NCBI RefSeq assembly: GCF_028551255.1
Contig: NZ_CP117031.1
Coordinates: 124,001 to 188,000, forward strand
DNA length: 64,000 nucleotides
From: Vibrio tubiashii
GTDB lineage: Bacteria > Pseudomonadota > Gammaproteobacteria > Enterobacterales > Vibrionaceae
Reading direction: 5' to 3'
The translations under genes and the position numbers were made by a program. The notes under the pieces were generated by a model. That model was not told the DNA's origin. It worked only from the letters and a program-made list of their open reading frames with translations, and made no database searches. Below, piece after piece: positions 54,165 through 63,848 of the stretch (position 1 is its first letter; each line of letters starts with the position of its first letter).

Positions 54165-55817
54165 ATGATGAAAGCATCAGATCTACTTGTGAAATGTTTA
54201 GAAAATGAAGGTATTGAATATATCTTCGGTGTTCCAGGGGAAGAAAATGCTGACTTTATGATGAGCTTAGAAAAGTCAGATAAAATAAAATTCATATTAA
54301 CTCGACACGAGCAAGGCGCTGCTTTTATGGCCGAAGTATATGGAAGGCTGAAAGGCACGCCAGCAGTTTGTCTTGGGACTCTTGGTCCAGGTGCTACTAA
54401 CCTCATCACTGGGGTTGCCGATGCAAATATGGATCGCTCGCCTATGATTGTATTAACCGGACAAGGAAGTACTCATCGACTTCATAAAGAATCGCACCAA
54501 ATTATGGATGTGATAAAAATGTTCGAACCAGTTACTAAATGGGCAACTAGCATTGTTAATGCAGATACAATTCCTGAAATAGTTAGAAAATCGGTTCGTA
54601 TTGCTCGTAGCGAAAAGCCAGGGGCTGTACTAATTGAACTTCCTGAAGACATCGCTAAATGTAAAACAACATCCGTTCCTATGAGTACACGTAGGTTTCG
54701 TCGTTCAGTTCCCGCGGAACACATCATTGACGATGCAGTGATGCGTATAAAAAAAGCCAAATTCCCAGTTATTATTGCAGGTAATGGCTGCGTTCGTAAA
54801 CGTACTACAGAGCCATTTAGATCCTTAGTTAAAAATACCGGTATTGGTGTACTCAACACTTTCATGGCAAAAGGCGTATTAATACCAGATCAACCAGAAT
54901 CACTATATACAATAGGATTAGGAGTAACCGATATCGGCTCCTGCGCTATTGAATCATCTGATTTGGTTATTTGTATTGGTATAGATATGGTCGAATATCA
55001 ACCTAGTCTATGGAATTCTAAAGGTAATAAAGAGATTATTCATATTGATTTTATCCCAGCAGAAATTGATCAGCATTACCACCCGCAAATAGAACTAATT
55101 GGGGATTTAGCAGATACATTAACCCTACTAGATGAAAAAATTAGACGCAGCGATGTGTATTTCGAGCCTGAAAAGCGAGATGTTATAAGAGAAGCGATCA
55201 AAAAAGAACTGAATGAACATAACAATGCAGTTGATATTGGTGTAATTAAACCTCAAAAAGTACTGCATGAGGTTCAAAAAATATTTGGAAAAAATGGCTT
55301 AGTACTTTCAGATGTTGGTGCACACAAAATGTGGGTTGCGAGACATTATCATTGCGAAATCCCAAATGGCTGTCTAATTCCAAATGGTTTTTGTTCAATG
55401 GGATTTGCTTTACCAGGTGCCATAGCTGCAAGTATTGTTGAACCTCAACGCAATATCCTTGCCATCGTGGGTGATGGAGGTTTCCTTATGAATGTGCAAG
55501 AGATGGAAACCGCTAGCCGTTTAAATAGTAATATCACCATTATGGTTTGGGAAGATCGCGAATACGGACTGATTGCTTGGAAACAATGGGCTGAGCATGG
55601 AAGACATACTGACCTGTCATTTAATAACCCCGATTGGAAGAAATTGGCTGAGGCATTTAGTTGGCATTATCAATTTGTTGATGAAAGCGCGAAGTTAGCG
55701 GGAGCCTTAGAAAAATCGAATAAATATGATGGACCTAGCCTAATCGTTATACCTATTGACTATCGAGAGAATAAGCTGTTAACGAAACGTCTTGGCGAAA
55801 TAACATGTAATATTTAA
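54165..55817 (+). CDS. Acetolactate-synthase-like ThDP enzyme
   Basis: About 550 residues from the ATG at 54165 (AAGGAG ten bases upstream). The thiamine-diphosphate plan is clear: N-terminal Pyr domain with EYIFGVPGEEN and the catalytic Glu in TRHEQGAAFMAEVYGR, FAD/central domain, and the C-terminal PP domain with GDGGFLMNVQEMETA. It looks like catabolic acetolactate synthase or a 2-oxo acid decarboxylase. With an ALDH next to it, decarboxylation of a 2-oxo acid followed by aldehyde oxidation is plausible; no small regulatory subunit is present, which argues against a biosynthetic IlvB. Confidence 0.88.
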   Translation: MMKASDLLVKCLENEGIEYIFGVPGEENADFMMSLEKSDKIKFILTRHEQGAAFMAEVYGRLKGTPAVCLGTLGPGATNLITGVADANMDRSPMIVLTGQGSTHRLHKESHQIMDVIKMFEPVTKWATSIVNADTIPEIVRKSVRIARSEKPGAVLIELPEDIAKCKTTSVPMSTRRFRRSVPAEHIIDDAVMRIKKAKFPVIIAGNGCVRKRTTEPFRSLVKNTGIGVLNTFMAKGVLIPDQPESLYTIGLGVTDIGSCAIESSDLVICIGIDMVEYQPSLWNSKGNKEIIHIDFIPAEIDQHYHPQIELIGDLADTLTLLDEKIRRSDVYFEPEKRDVIREAIKKELNEHNNAVDIGVIKPQKVLHEVQKIFGKNGLVLSDVGAHKMWVARHYHCEIPNGCLIPNGFCSMGFALPGAIAASIVEPQRNILAIVGDGGFLMNVQEMETASRLNSNITIMVWEDREYGLIAWKQWAEHGRHTDLSFNNPDWKKLAEAFSWHYQFVDESAKLAGALEKSNKYDGPSLIVIPIDYRENKLLTKRLGEITCNI

Positions 55818-55918
55818 CCAAAATTAATTGTTAAACAAAAATTTCAGAGTTATTTACTTTTGATAGTGAACGTCAGTTTACTATTTAGAGTGCTTATTAA
55901 CTAATAGTGAGGAATATT

Positions 55919-56848
55919 ATGAACAATCAAAAAACACGTAGAGAAATCTTAAAGTATATGGCGGCCACAGCAATAACTAGCGCCTCAATATCTAAAGCTC
56001 AATCCAATGATAAAATTAACCCAATAAAACAAGGCAGCCCAATTGTAAAGCTGGGGGTGACTGATTTAAGTTTCCATCGAGTAACCGGTGCCGTTGTCGC
56101 ACATGTCATGAATCTATTGGGCAAACAAGTAGTGAGATCTTATGACTTACATGAAGAAAACTTTAATCGTCTAAAGAATGGATATGTCGACTTTGTAAGC
56201 TCTGCTTGGTTGCCCCATAGTCATGGTATTTATAAATCAAGCGTCGAAGAAAACATTGCCACTCTTGAGTTAGGTTTACACTATGAGCCTTATGCCTTCT
56301 GGGGAGTGCCTGATTATGTTCCAATTAACGAGTTAGAAAGTATAGAAGACCTAACAAAGCCAAAAGTCATTGCTAAAATGCGCCCCATTATTCAAGGGAT
56401 TGGAGAAGGTGCAGGTATTACACGATTTTCTAAAAATATCATGAAAGAGTACAATCTGACGCCTCATGGATATGAGTTTAAAACTGGTACGCAAGCAGAT
56501 TGCATTTCAGCATTTGAAGACGCTGTTTCAGTGAAAGACTGGGTGATAGTCCCTTTATGGCATCCACAGTTCTTACATCATCAATATAGAATCCGAGAAT
56601 TAAAAGATCCCAAAAAACTACTCGGTGGTAAGGATCGAGCAGTACTACTAGCAAGAAAAGATAGTCTTTACCTTCATTTTTCACCACAGGAGATATCCGT
56701 CTTAGATAACATTCATCTCACAAACGATATTATTTCCGAAATAGACTATAGTGTTAATCGACTTAATTTGACAGAAGATGAAGCAGCAAAAAAATGGTTG
56801 CAAGAAAATACGGAATACTTATCTAAGTGGTTAGAGCCTTTAGGGTGA
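55919..56848 (+). CDS. Tat-exported glycine-betaine-type (OpuAC) binding protein
   Basis: About 309 residues from the ATG at 55919 (GAGGA upstream; a GTG at 55907 is in frame). The N-terminus has a twin-arginine motif (TRREILKYMAATAITSA). The mature protein has the OpuAC plan: ITDLSFHRVTGAVVAHVMNL-like start, VDFVSSAWLPHSHGIY, PYAFWGVPDYVP and WVIVPLWHPQFLH, with tryptophans suited to quaternary ammonium ligands. No ABC permease or ATPase accompanies it. It is last in the enzyme operon, so the substrate may be betaine-like. Confidence 0.85.
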   Translation: MNNQKTRREILKYMAATAITSASISKAQSNDKINPIKQGSPIVKLGVTDLSFHRVTGAVVAHVMNLLGKQVVRSYDLHEENFNRLKNGYVDFVSSAWLPHSHGIYKSSVEENIATLELGLHYEPYAFWGVPDYVPINELESIEDLTKPKVIAKMRPIIQGIGEGAGITRFSKNIMKEYNLTPHGYEFKTGTQADCISAFEDAVSVKDWVIVPLWHPQFLHHQYRIRELKDPKKLLGGKDRAVLLARKDSLYLHFSPQEISVLDNIHLTNDIISEIDYSVNRLNLTEDEAAKKWLQENTEYLSKWLEPLG

Positions 56849-56867
56849 TTGAAGCTAATGCGTTTAT

Positions 56868-56905
56868 TTACCCATCTTTTCTAAGCTCAAGGATGGGTAA
56901 TTTAA
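56868..56905 (+). terminator. Terminator of the enzyme operon
   Basis: TTACCCATC at 56868-56876 pairs with GATGGGTAA at 56892-56900, followed by TTTAAAT. It lies 20 bases after the binding-protein stop codon. Confidence 0.75.
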
Positions 56906-57111
56906 ATAGTATGGTAACAATGCCCATAACATAATAACTTAACTGTTCTTCACTAACTTTAGTCAATCCCTACTTTGGTTTATTTAATCATGATCAGCGC
57001 GCCACGATTCTGTCCTGATTGGCGTGGGGCCGTGACTGAAACCCCGCTTGTGTGTAAAGTTGCAATCAGTATCATATTCTGGCGATCGGACTTATCAAAT
57101 AGGCAAAGGAC

Positions 57112-57603
57112 ATGGATGAACAATCGACATTAAAGGTGGGTGACCGCTATCAGTATGCGGGGTTTTGGTCTCGTGTGGGGGCCGCCGTGATTGATACGGT
57201 GATCCTTTGTGTGCTGACGTACCCGATACTCGTCGCCGTATACGGTTGGGCGTATTTTGAGAGTGACGCCGTGATCCAAGGCGGCACGGACTTCGTGCTG
57301 AGTTGGCTGTTCCCACTCATCGCGGTGCTGAGTTTCTGGGTGTATCGTCAAGCGACACCTGGGAAAATGGCCATTCGTGCCAAAATCGTGGATGCCAACA
57401 CCGGTGACAAGCCGTCGTTGCGACAGTACCTCATTCGATACCTGGGTTATATTGTCGCGACGCTCCCTTTGGGCCTTGGTATTCTCTGGGTGGCCTGGGA
57501 TAAACGCAAACAAGGTTGGCACGACAAACTGGCCAATACGGTGGTGATTGGCGACAAAGAGCGCACCGCCGAGGTGGCGTTTTCTTCCAACTCAGACACC
57601 TGA
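57112..57603 (+). CDS. RDD-family membrane protein
   Basis: A 163-residue protein with RDD-family features: YAGFWSRVGAAVIDTVILCV near the N-terminus (Arg, then Asp in the first span), a second hydrophobic segment (FVLSWLFPLIAVLSFWVYRQ), ATPGKMAIRAKIVD and a third span (LGYIVATLPLGLGILWVAW), then RKQGWHDKLANTVV. AAAGGA precedes the ATG. RDD proteins are of unsettled function, some linked to ion transport. A deleted copy of this gene and its flanks is at 44633. It is 300 bases upstream of the large helicase gene in the same direction. Confidence 0.88.
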   Translation: MDEQSTLKVGDRYQYAGFWSRVGAAVIDTVILCVLTYPILVAVYGWAYFESDAVIQGGTDFVLSWLFPLIAVLSFWVYRQATPGKMAIRAKIVDANTGDKPSLRQYLIRYLGYIVATLPLGLGILWVAWDKRKQGWHDKLANTVVIGDKERTAEVAFSSNSDT

Positions 57604-57904
57604 TTGCTTACGCTGAGTGGCAAGCGCCGCGTCTCTCATCGCTGCGTTGCCGACTCACTCTGACGGGGAGGCAGAACTTTCCCGCTGCGCGGTAACAACG
57701 CCACTTACCCGATTGGGATCATGAAATCGACAGCAGAGCGAGCGCTGTTGGACACCCTCGTTTTATTTTGTTGACGTGTTACACACGGCAATTAAAGCAT
57801 TGGGACTAACCCCGTTGTTTTGCTGAAGGACGCTCAGGCGTACACGGGCCATAGATACACTAAGTAGTACAGAATATTTTGCTATTCTGTTTAGGTTATT
57901 TATC
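57604..57904. promoter_or_regulatory. Upstream region of the helicase gene with a dyad
   Basis: This 301-base gap contains the downstream flank shared with the deleted RDD copy (to about 57670) and then the helicase promoter. ACAGAATA at 57869-57876 and TATTCTGT at 57883-57890 form an 8-bp dyad 14 bases before the helicase ATG, well placed for repression. Confidence 0.5.
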
Positions 57905-60900
57905 ATGTCGAATACACTCAAAACGTTACTCATCGATGCGTTGGAAGCCCTCGTTGAATTGCACCATGATGATCCGATCATGTTGGCGCAAATTGACGCA
58001 GAACTTGCCGGGCGCAGCTCACGCCAGCGAAACAGCGCGCTGAGAGCCCGCATTCAAGCGCTGATTTCCTCCCGTACCGTCACCGAACCCCAAGCGCCAA
58101 CGCCCTTGTTAACGCCCACTTCAATGCCTTGCCAGCGCGCCTATCGTGATGCCCCGATCGCGTATCCTGATCACTTTATGGGATCGGCGTTTGAAACGAT
58201 GCGTCAGAAACTGTTAGACATCTCGGGTAGCCGCTCGCGCTTGCTCAACTTAGACCAAACAAGTCGCGCGTTTGTCCGCGTGGTCGACGAGCTGCCGGAC
58301 GAACTGGCCAAACGGCTGTTATCGGAACAATCGATGCAACTGACGCCCGTGCCCGAGCCAACCTTAGATGAATTGATCGCTCATGGCTATGTGCAATGGG
58401 ATGACGCGCAAGGCAAGTATCTGCAAAACAAAAAGCCGCCCGAGGCGAAAGAGTGGGCGGGCTTGCTCGGGATCGACCACCAGTACACCTTGCCAATGCC
58501 TGACGCGCGGGCGAAAGACGGCAGACACAGCGACGGTTACCTGCAGTCGCTGCTGTTTGAAGCGCCATTGCATCGCGCTGTGAAAAAATTGGCGAGCGAG
58601 GCCAAAACGGCGATCGAAGAAACTGGCAACAACATCTTGTTTCTGTGTCTGGGGTTTTTGGAATGGGTGGATCAGGCAGACAGCAGCAAACCGCGATTGG
58701 CCCCTTTGTATATGCTGCCGGTCAGTATTGAAAAAGACTACCGCAAAGGGGTGGTGACCTATCACATCCAATACAACGGCGAAGACATCATTCAGAACCT
58801 GATCTTACATGAAAAATTGCTGCAAGAGTTCGGTCTGACGCTGCCAGATCTGGTGGATCCCGACAATGAAGATCGGTTACTGACACCGGAAGAGTACTTT
58901 GAGGCGGTGAGCGCGTTGCTGGCTCGCAAGCACAATGACGTGGTGGTGCGAGAGTGGGCGGTGCGCCGTTATGCAACGCTTGCCACCTTAAGTTTGGGCA
59001 AGTTATTGATGTATCGCGATCTTGACCCGCGCAACTGGCCTGATGGCGCCGATAACCTACTGGAGCACGATGTCATTCGCCGCTTCTTTTACGATGGTGA
59101 ACTCACCGCCAGTGACGGGATGGGAACGCAAGGCAATGGCCGTGATGACAGTTATGTATTGGATGACGTCGCGGATCTTCACGACGATTTCCCGATGATT
59201 GAAGACGCCGACAGCTCGCAGATGAGCGTGGTGATTGACGCGTTAAACGGCAAAAACCTTGTGGTCGAAGGCCCGCCAGGCACCGGGAAATCCCAAACCA
59301 TCACCAATCTGATCGCTGCGGCGCTGTCACAGAAAAAAAGCGTGCTGTTTGTGGCGGAAAAGCAAGCCGCGCTGGAAGTGGTAAAACGTCGTATGGATAA
59401 GACCGGATTGGGGGACTTCTGTCTTGATCTCCATAGCGACAAGGCAAAAAAACGTCTGGTTCTGGATGAGTTCAAACAGCGACTGTCGAATGCGCCCCAT
59501 TTTCACTACTCGCACAGCGAATACGGCCGCGAGGTGGAGCGTTATGAAAGGGCACGCGAGAAGCTGCAGTGCTATGTGCAGTGGATTAACCGCGAGTGGA
59601 AACAGACTGGCCTGACGATCCATGAAATCCTCATGGCGGCGACGCGCTACCAAGAAGCGGTCTCGCCCCTCAAGTTCAATGATGTGGCGCCTGAATCGCT
59701 CACCGGAGACCAGTTCTCGGTGGGGGCGCTGGACGACAAGCTTGAGCAGCTCGAGGTGTTTTATGATTACTTAAGCCGCGTCAGTCAGCAATTGCCAGAC
59801 GCCGGCAATTGGGCCTCCCACCCTTGGTTTGGGGTGGAGAACAAAGCCTTGTCCGGTCACGATCCTGATCAAGTCTGTCAAGTGCTGGCGCAGTGGAATG
59901 ACGCCTTGATGGTCTGGCGCGATCGCTTGGTCGACGTCACTCACCAGCATCACCTGACCATTCAACCTCACCTCTCGCTGACGGAGCTCGATGCGCTGAT
60001 CACGCAGTGGTGCGCTATCCCGCTGCCCCATCGTCACACCGATATCCCCGCGCTGGCCAAGCTGACCGTCAGTACGAGTGAGGCGCTGGACGCGTTTGTG
60101 GCGCAGCACCAGCAAGCTGCGCAGTGGTATGGGGAGCTCAGCGGCACCTTCACCTCAGGGCTGGTTAACGATTTGGCGTGTATTGATGAGGTGGAGGCGG
60201 CGCTGCGCGGCTTAGCGCAGTTAGGCGTGGATACGCAAACCCACTTTGATGATCTTGCGCGGGCATTAACGCAACTGGCAGAGATGATGGAGCGCCTTGG
60301 CCACATCGAGACGTCTTACCGCGAGTTGTCACCGCATCTACCGGAGGCTATCCAGCCCTTGCTGGCCACGCATTGGTCTGGGCTGAAAGAGCTGGAAACC
60401 TTTCTTTCCCTCGCGGCGTCTTTACCCGCGCAGCACCTTGGTGCGCGGGACGCGCTGTTCGACAACGAAGCCTTGCCCGAGTTTATGCGCAGCTTTGTCG
60501 AAGAGCACCACGCTCTAGTGACGCAAGGTAACGCATTGGCGCAGACGTTTCTCATCGACGCGTTGCCCTGCGTTGAACTCTTACAGCAATACGCGGCTGA
60601 GCTGGCGCAAACCACGTGGTGGTCATGGCTACAGCCTTCATGGCGAGCGACCCAACAAGCGGTGCGCCAGTTTACGCGAGCCGCGACGTTTGAGCCCCAT
60701 GCCATGGCCACGCAATTGAGCGCGGCGGCGGACTGGTCGGCGAGGCGCACCGGCTTTGCCGAGGACACAAGAAACAATCAACTGCTGAAACAGCATTTTC
60801 ATGGCCTCGACACCGACGTCGACTTAGTGTCGACCATGGCGCTTTGGTATCAGCGGGTTCGGACTGAGTATGGGATTGGGTTTGGTCAACGCGTGGCCCT

Positions 60901-63652
60901 CGCGCAAGCTTTGTTCACCCTGCCGGTAGAGGTGTTTCGTGGCTTGCAAAGCTTGTATGAGCACGGTTTGGTCATCGAGCTTGAAGCGCTGAGAAAAGCG
61001 CGGCAACGACTCGCGTCGGTGCTGACGTCGGTGGAGTGTTTGACGCAGTCTGAGATCGTGTTAGGCGCCGAGCCTTACCCGTTGACTCAGCTACACGAGA
61101 GCTTCTCCCACCAACTGGCCTTGTGCCAGCACTACCTGCTGGATGCTGGGTTATCGCAGTCTCAGTTGCGCGCGCAAATCAAGGTGTGTCAGTCGCTGCG
61201 TGATTTGCTGGATGACATGCCGGACCATGACGTGTGTGCGCCAATTTTCTCTGAGCCGTTGGACCTTTCGGTTACTAAGACTGGCTCAACGCCGGTGGGG
61301 CTCGAGGTGATCACGGACACATTAAGCTACGCTGCAAAAGTCAAACGGGTGTGTGGTCAGGGTCAGATCGCAGCCTTGATCCAGCGCCAATCGGATCCCC
61401 AATCGATACACGCGCTGCAGGCGTTAGGGGAGACGTTGGCCCAAGAGTGGCGCCAAGTGCTGGACGCGGAGGCGCAATTTATCGCCCTGACGGGCGCGCA
61501 GCGCGCCTGTTGGTTGCAACACAGCGGCGACGGTCTCAGCGCAGTGATTGAGCGTAACCAACGTGCGCTCCACAGTGAGCAGTGGCTTGATGGCTGGCTC
61601 AAGTACTTGTTTGCCAAGCAGCGCATGGAAACGGGCGGCTATCGCTTGCTCAATCGCTATTTGAGTCAGCAGCCTCATTCAATCACGTTCGCCCAAGACG
61701 CGATGAAGTTTGCGACCTATCAGTGCCTCGCGCGGGAAATCTATCAAACTCAGCCGGAGCTGTCGCAAATGTCCGGTCATGAGCAAACGGCCCTTCAGCA
61801 GCAGTTTGCCAAATACGATGAGCAGCTTAAAGTGTGGCAACGGCGGCGAGTGGCCGCCCGCGCTGCCGATCGCCCCGTACCTGCAGGCACCCGCGGCGCG
61901 AAGGCGAGCAGTTATTCAGAGCAGGCGCTGCTGCAACGAGAGATCGACAAGAAGACCCGACACATCTCGATTCGCAATTTGGTGACGCGCGCGGGTAGAG
62001 CGATGCTCGCCCTCAAGCCGTGTTTTATGATGAGTCCAATGGCGGTGGCAAAATACCTTCCGCCAGGTCAACTGGATTTCGATCTGGTGATCATGGATGA
62101 GGCGTCTCAAGTGAAGCCGCAAGACGCGTTGAGCTGCTTCGCACGTGGCAAGCAGATTGTGGTGGTGGGTGACTCGAAGCAGCTGCCGCCCACCGCGTTT
62201 TTTGAAAAGTCGCTGTCCAATGACGTAAACGCTCACGGGGACGAGACGGGGGTGATTGATGAAGCGGAGAGTATCCTCGATGCGGTGAGTGCCTATTTTG
62301 ATAAACGGCAACTGCGTTGGCACTATCGTTCGCGCCATGGCAGCTTGATCGAATTTTCAAACCACAAGTTCTATCACGGCAATCTGGTGGTGTTTCCTTC
62401 GCCTTATGATCAGTGTGAGGACTACGGCATCAAGTTCCACCTCATTGGAGAAGGGCGCTTCATTAACAACGTCAACCAAGGTGAAGCGCACGAAGTGGTC
62501 GCGGCGATCAAAACGCACCTGATGCAACGTCCTCATGAAAGCTTAGGCATCGTGGCAATGAACTCTAAGCAGCGCGATCTGATTGAAGCCAATCTGGAGT
62601 CCGCCATTCATCAAGATCCGAGCTTGCGAGCGGCGTACCTAGCAAACCTGAAGAGCGACGATCCCTTGTTCATTAAAAACCTGGAAAATGTCCAAGGGGA
62701 TGAGCGAGATGTGATTTTTATTTCTTTTACCTACGGCCCACAAGAAATAGGTGCGACCGACATTCCACAGCGCTTTGGCCCAATCAATGGGGCCAGTGGA
62801 TGGCGCCGCTTGAACGTGCTATTTACGCGCGCCAAGCAGCGCATTCATGTGTTCAGCTCCATGACGGCCGATCAGATTGTGCTGACGGATTCGAGCAGCC
62901 TTGGCGTGCAGTCACTCAAAGGGTACCTTCAGTACGCCCAAACCGGTCAACTGATTGGTCAAGATGGCATCCAGCAAGGCCAGCCCGACAGTGATTTTGA
63001 AATTGCTGTGATGGACGCACTGGCCCAGCACGGTTTTGAGTGTGTCCCTCAAGTCGGCGTGGCGGGATTTTATATTGATATCGCGGTGCGCGATCCGGGT
63101 ATGCCTGGGCGTTATCTGATGGGGATTGAATGTGATGGGGCGACGTATCACAGCAGCCGTTCGACCCGAGACCGAGATCGAGTTCGACAAGGCGTACTTG
63201 AGGGGTTGGGGTGGACCATTCGCCGCATCTGGTCTACCGACTGGTTTAAGCATCCTCATGCGGAGCTCAAACCGATCATCGAGGAACTAAAAGCTAAGGC
63301 GACAGCATCTAACTCTCGAGAAGAGTATGTTGGGGAAATGCAAGAGCCCTACTTTGCTGAGGCAGTGCCTGAGGAGAGGTCTGAGCCAGTTGCCGAAACT
63401 TTGAAAGAGGCGTTGGTGCGATACCGAGATCAAGTGATTGCGAGGAAGTATCCGAAGACGGATCCCAACCAACGCTTATTGCGACCGGATATGATAGAGC
63501 ACCTAGTGTTGGACAGGCCTATGACACGTGAGGAGTTTTCTCTCGATATCCCAGGGTATTTGAGAGAGCACACTTGCTCGAAAGAGGCGGGGGACTACTT
63601 GGATGATGTACTGGAAATTATTATGGATTACGAAAGCATTGAAGCGTTTTAG
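57905..63652 (+). CDS. DUF4011-helicase-Vsr-like nuclease (Hhe-type anti-phage protein)
   Basis: A 1915-residue protein. An N-terminal DUF4011-type region (FETMRQKLLDISGSRSRLLN, residues about 97-116) precedes an SF1 helicase split by a long insert: Walker A GPPGTGKSQT near 455-464, DEASQVKPQDAL near 1397, VVGDSKQLPP, WHYRSRHGSLIEF, VQGDERDVIFISF and LNVLFTRAKQRIHVF. Then comes a Vsr/MTES-type endonuclease domain (DSDFEIAVMDALAQHGFECVPQVGV, FYIDIAV, GIECDGATYH, LEGLGWTIRRIWSTDW; about 1697-1795). This architecture is the single-gene Hhe defence type described among anti-phage systems. Its base composition is GC-rich compared with the AT-rich cluster to its left. Confidence 0.9.
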   Translation: MSNTLKTLLIDALEALVELHHDDPIMLAQIDAELAGRSSRQRNSALRARIQALISSRTVTEPQAPTPLLTPTSMPCQRAYRDAPIAYPDHFMGSAFETMRQKLLDISGSRSRLLNLDQTSRAFVRVVDELPDELAKRLLSEQSMQLTPVPEPTLDELIAHGYVQWDDAQGKYLQNKKPPEAKEWAGLLGIDHQYTLPMPDARAKDGRHSDGYLQSLLFEAPLHRAVKKLASEAKTAIEETGNNILFLCLGFLEWVDQADSSKPRLAPLYMLPVSIEKDYRKGVVTYHIQYNGEDIIQNLILHEKLLQEFGLTLPDLVDPDNEDRLLTPEEYFEAVSALLARKHNDVVVREWAVRRYATLATLSLGKLLMYRDLDPRNWPDGADNLLEHDVIRRFFYDGELTASDGMGTQGNGRDDSYVLDDVADLHDDFPMIEDADSSQMSVVIDALNGKNLVVEGPPGTGKSQTITNLIAAALSQKKSVLFVAEKQAALEVVKRRMDKTGLGDFCLDLHSDKAKKRLVLDEFKQRLSNAPHFHYSHSEYGREVERYERAREKLQCYVQWINREWKQTGLTIHEILMAATRYQEAVSPLKFNDVAPESLTGDQFSVGALDDKLEQLEVFYDYLSRVSQQLPDAGNWASHPWFGVENKALSGHDPDQVCQVLAQWNDALMVWRDRLVDVTHQHHLTIQPHLSLTELDALITQWCAIPLPHRHTDIPALAKLTVSTSEALDAFVAQHQQAAQWYGELSGTFTSGLVNDLACIDEVEAALRGLAQLGVDTQTHFDDLARALTQLAEMMERLGHIETSYRELSPHLPEAIQPLLATHWSGLKELETFLSLAASLPAQHLGARDALFDNEALPEFMRSFVEEHHALVTQGNALAQTFLIDALPCVELLQQYAAELAQTTWWSWLQPSWRATQQAVRQFTRAATFEPHAMATQLSAAADWSARRTGFAEDTRNNQLLKQHFHGLDTDVDLVSTMALWYQRVRTEYGIGFGQRVALAQALFTLPVEVFRGLQSLYEHGLVIELEALRKARQRLASVLTSVECLTQSEIVLGAEPYPLTQLHESFSHQLALCQHYLLDAGLSQSQLRAQIKVCQSLRDLLDDMPDHDVCAPIFSEPLDLSVTKTGSTPVGLEVITDTLSYAAKVKRVCGQGQIAALIQRQSDPQSIHALQALGETLAQEWRQVLDAEAQFIALTGAQRACWLQHSGDGLSAVIERNQRALHSEQWLDGWLKYLFAKQRMETGGYRLLNRYLSQQPHSITFAQDAMKFATYQCLAREIYQTQPELSQMSGHEQTALQQQFAKYDEQLKVWQRRRVAARAADRPVPAGTRGAKASSYSEQALLQREIDKKTRHISIRNLVTRAGRAMLALKPCFMMSPMAVAKYLPPGQLDFDLVIMDEASQVKPQDALSCFARGKQIVVVGDSKQLPPTAFFEKSLSNDVNAHGDETGVIDEAESILDAVSAYFDKRQLRWHYRSRHGSLIEFSNHKFYHGNLVVFPSPYDQCEDYGIKFHLIGEGRFINNVNQGEAHEVVAAIKTHLMQRPHESLGIVAMNSKQRDLIEANLESAIHQDPSLRAAYLANLKSDDPLFIKNLENVQGDERDVIFISFTYGPQEIGATDIPQRFGPINGASGWRRLNVLFTRAKQRIHVFSSMTADQIVLTDSSSLGVQSLKGYLQYAQTGQLIGQDGIQQGQPDSDFEIAVMDALAQHGFECVPQVGVAGFYIDIAVRDPGMPGRYLMGIECDGATYHSSRSTRDRDRVRQGVLEGLGWTIRRIWSTDWFKHPHAELKPIIEELKAKATASNSREEYVGEMQEPYFAEAVPEERSEPVAETLKEALVRYRDQVIARKYPKTDPNQRLLRPDMIEHLVLDRPMTREEFSLDIPGYLREHTCSKEAGDYLDDVLEIIMDYESIEAF

Positions 63653-63848
63653 TGGCCTGTTGTAGTTAGGAAGAAAGCATCGATTTTTGATTTTGCAATT
63701 AGCTTAATTTTAACCGTAACCTTTGACCCTAACTAATTGGAAAAATTAGGTATGTTGAAAATGCAGAATGTTTCGGTGTTTAAAAGCAGAATAATCCTAT
63801 CTAATAATTGTTAACTGTTTTTTTATCAATATAGTCAATTGAGGTTGT

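Noticed and set aside
54165..55817. Sulfoacetaldehyde acetyltransferase (Xsc)
   Set aside because: No phosphotransacetylase or sulfite-handling genes are nearby and the sequence looks closer to acetolactate synthase-like decarboxylases.
57869..57890. LexA (SOS) box before the helicase gene
   Set aside because: The dyad is ACAG...CTGT, the opposite order from the LexA consensus CTGT...ACAG.
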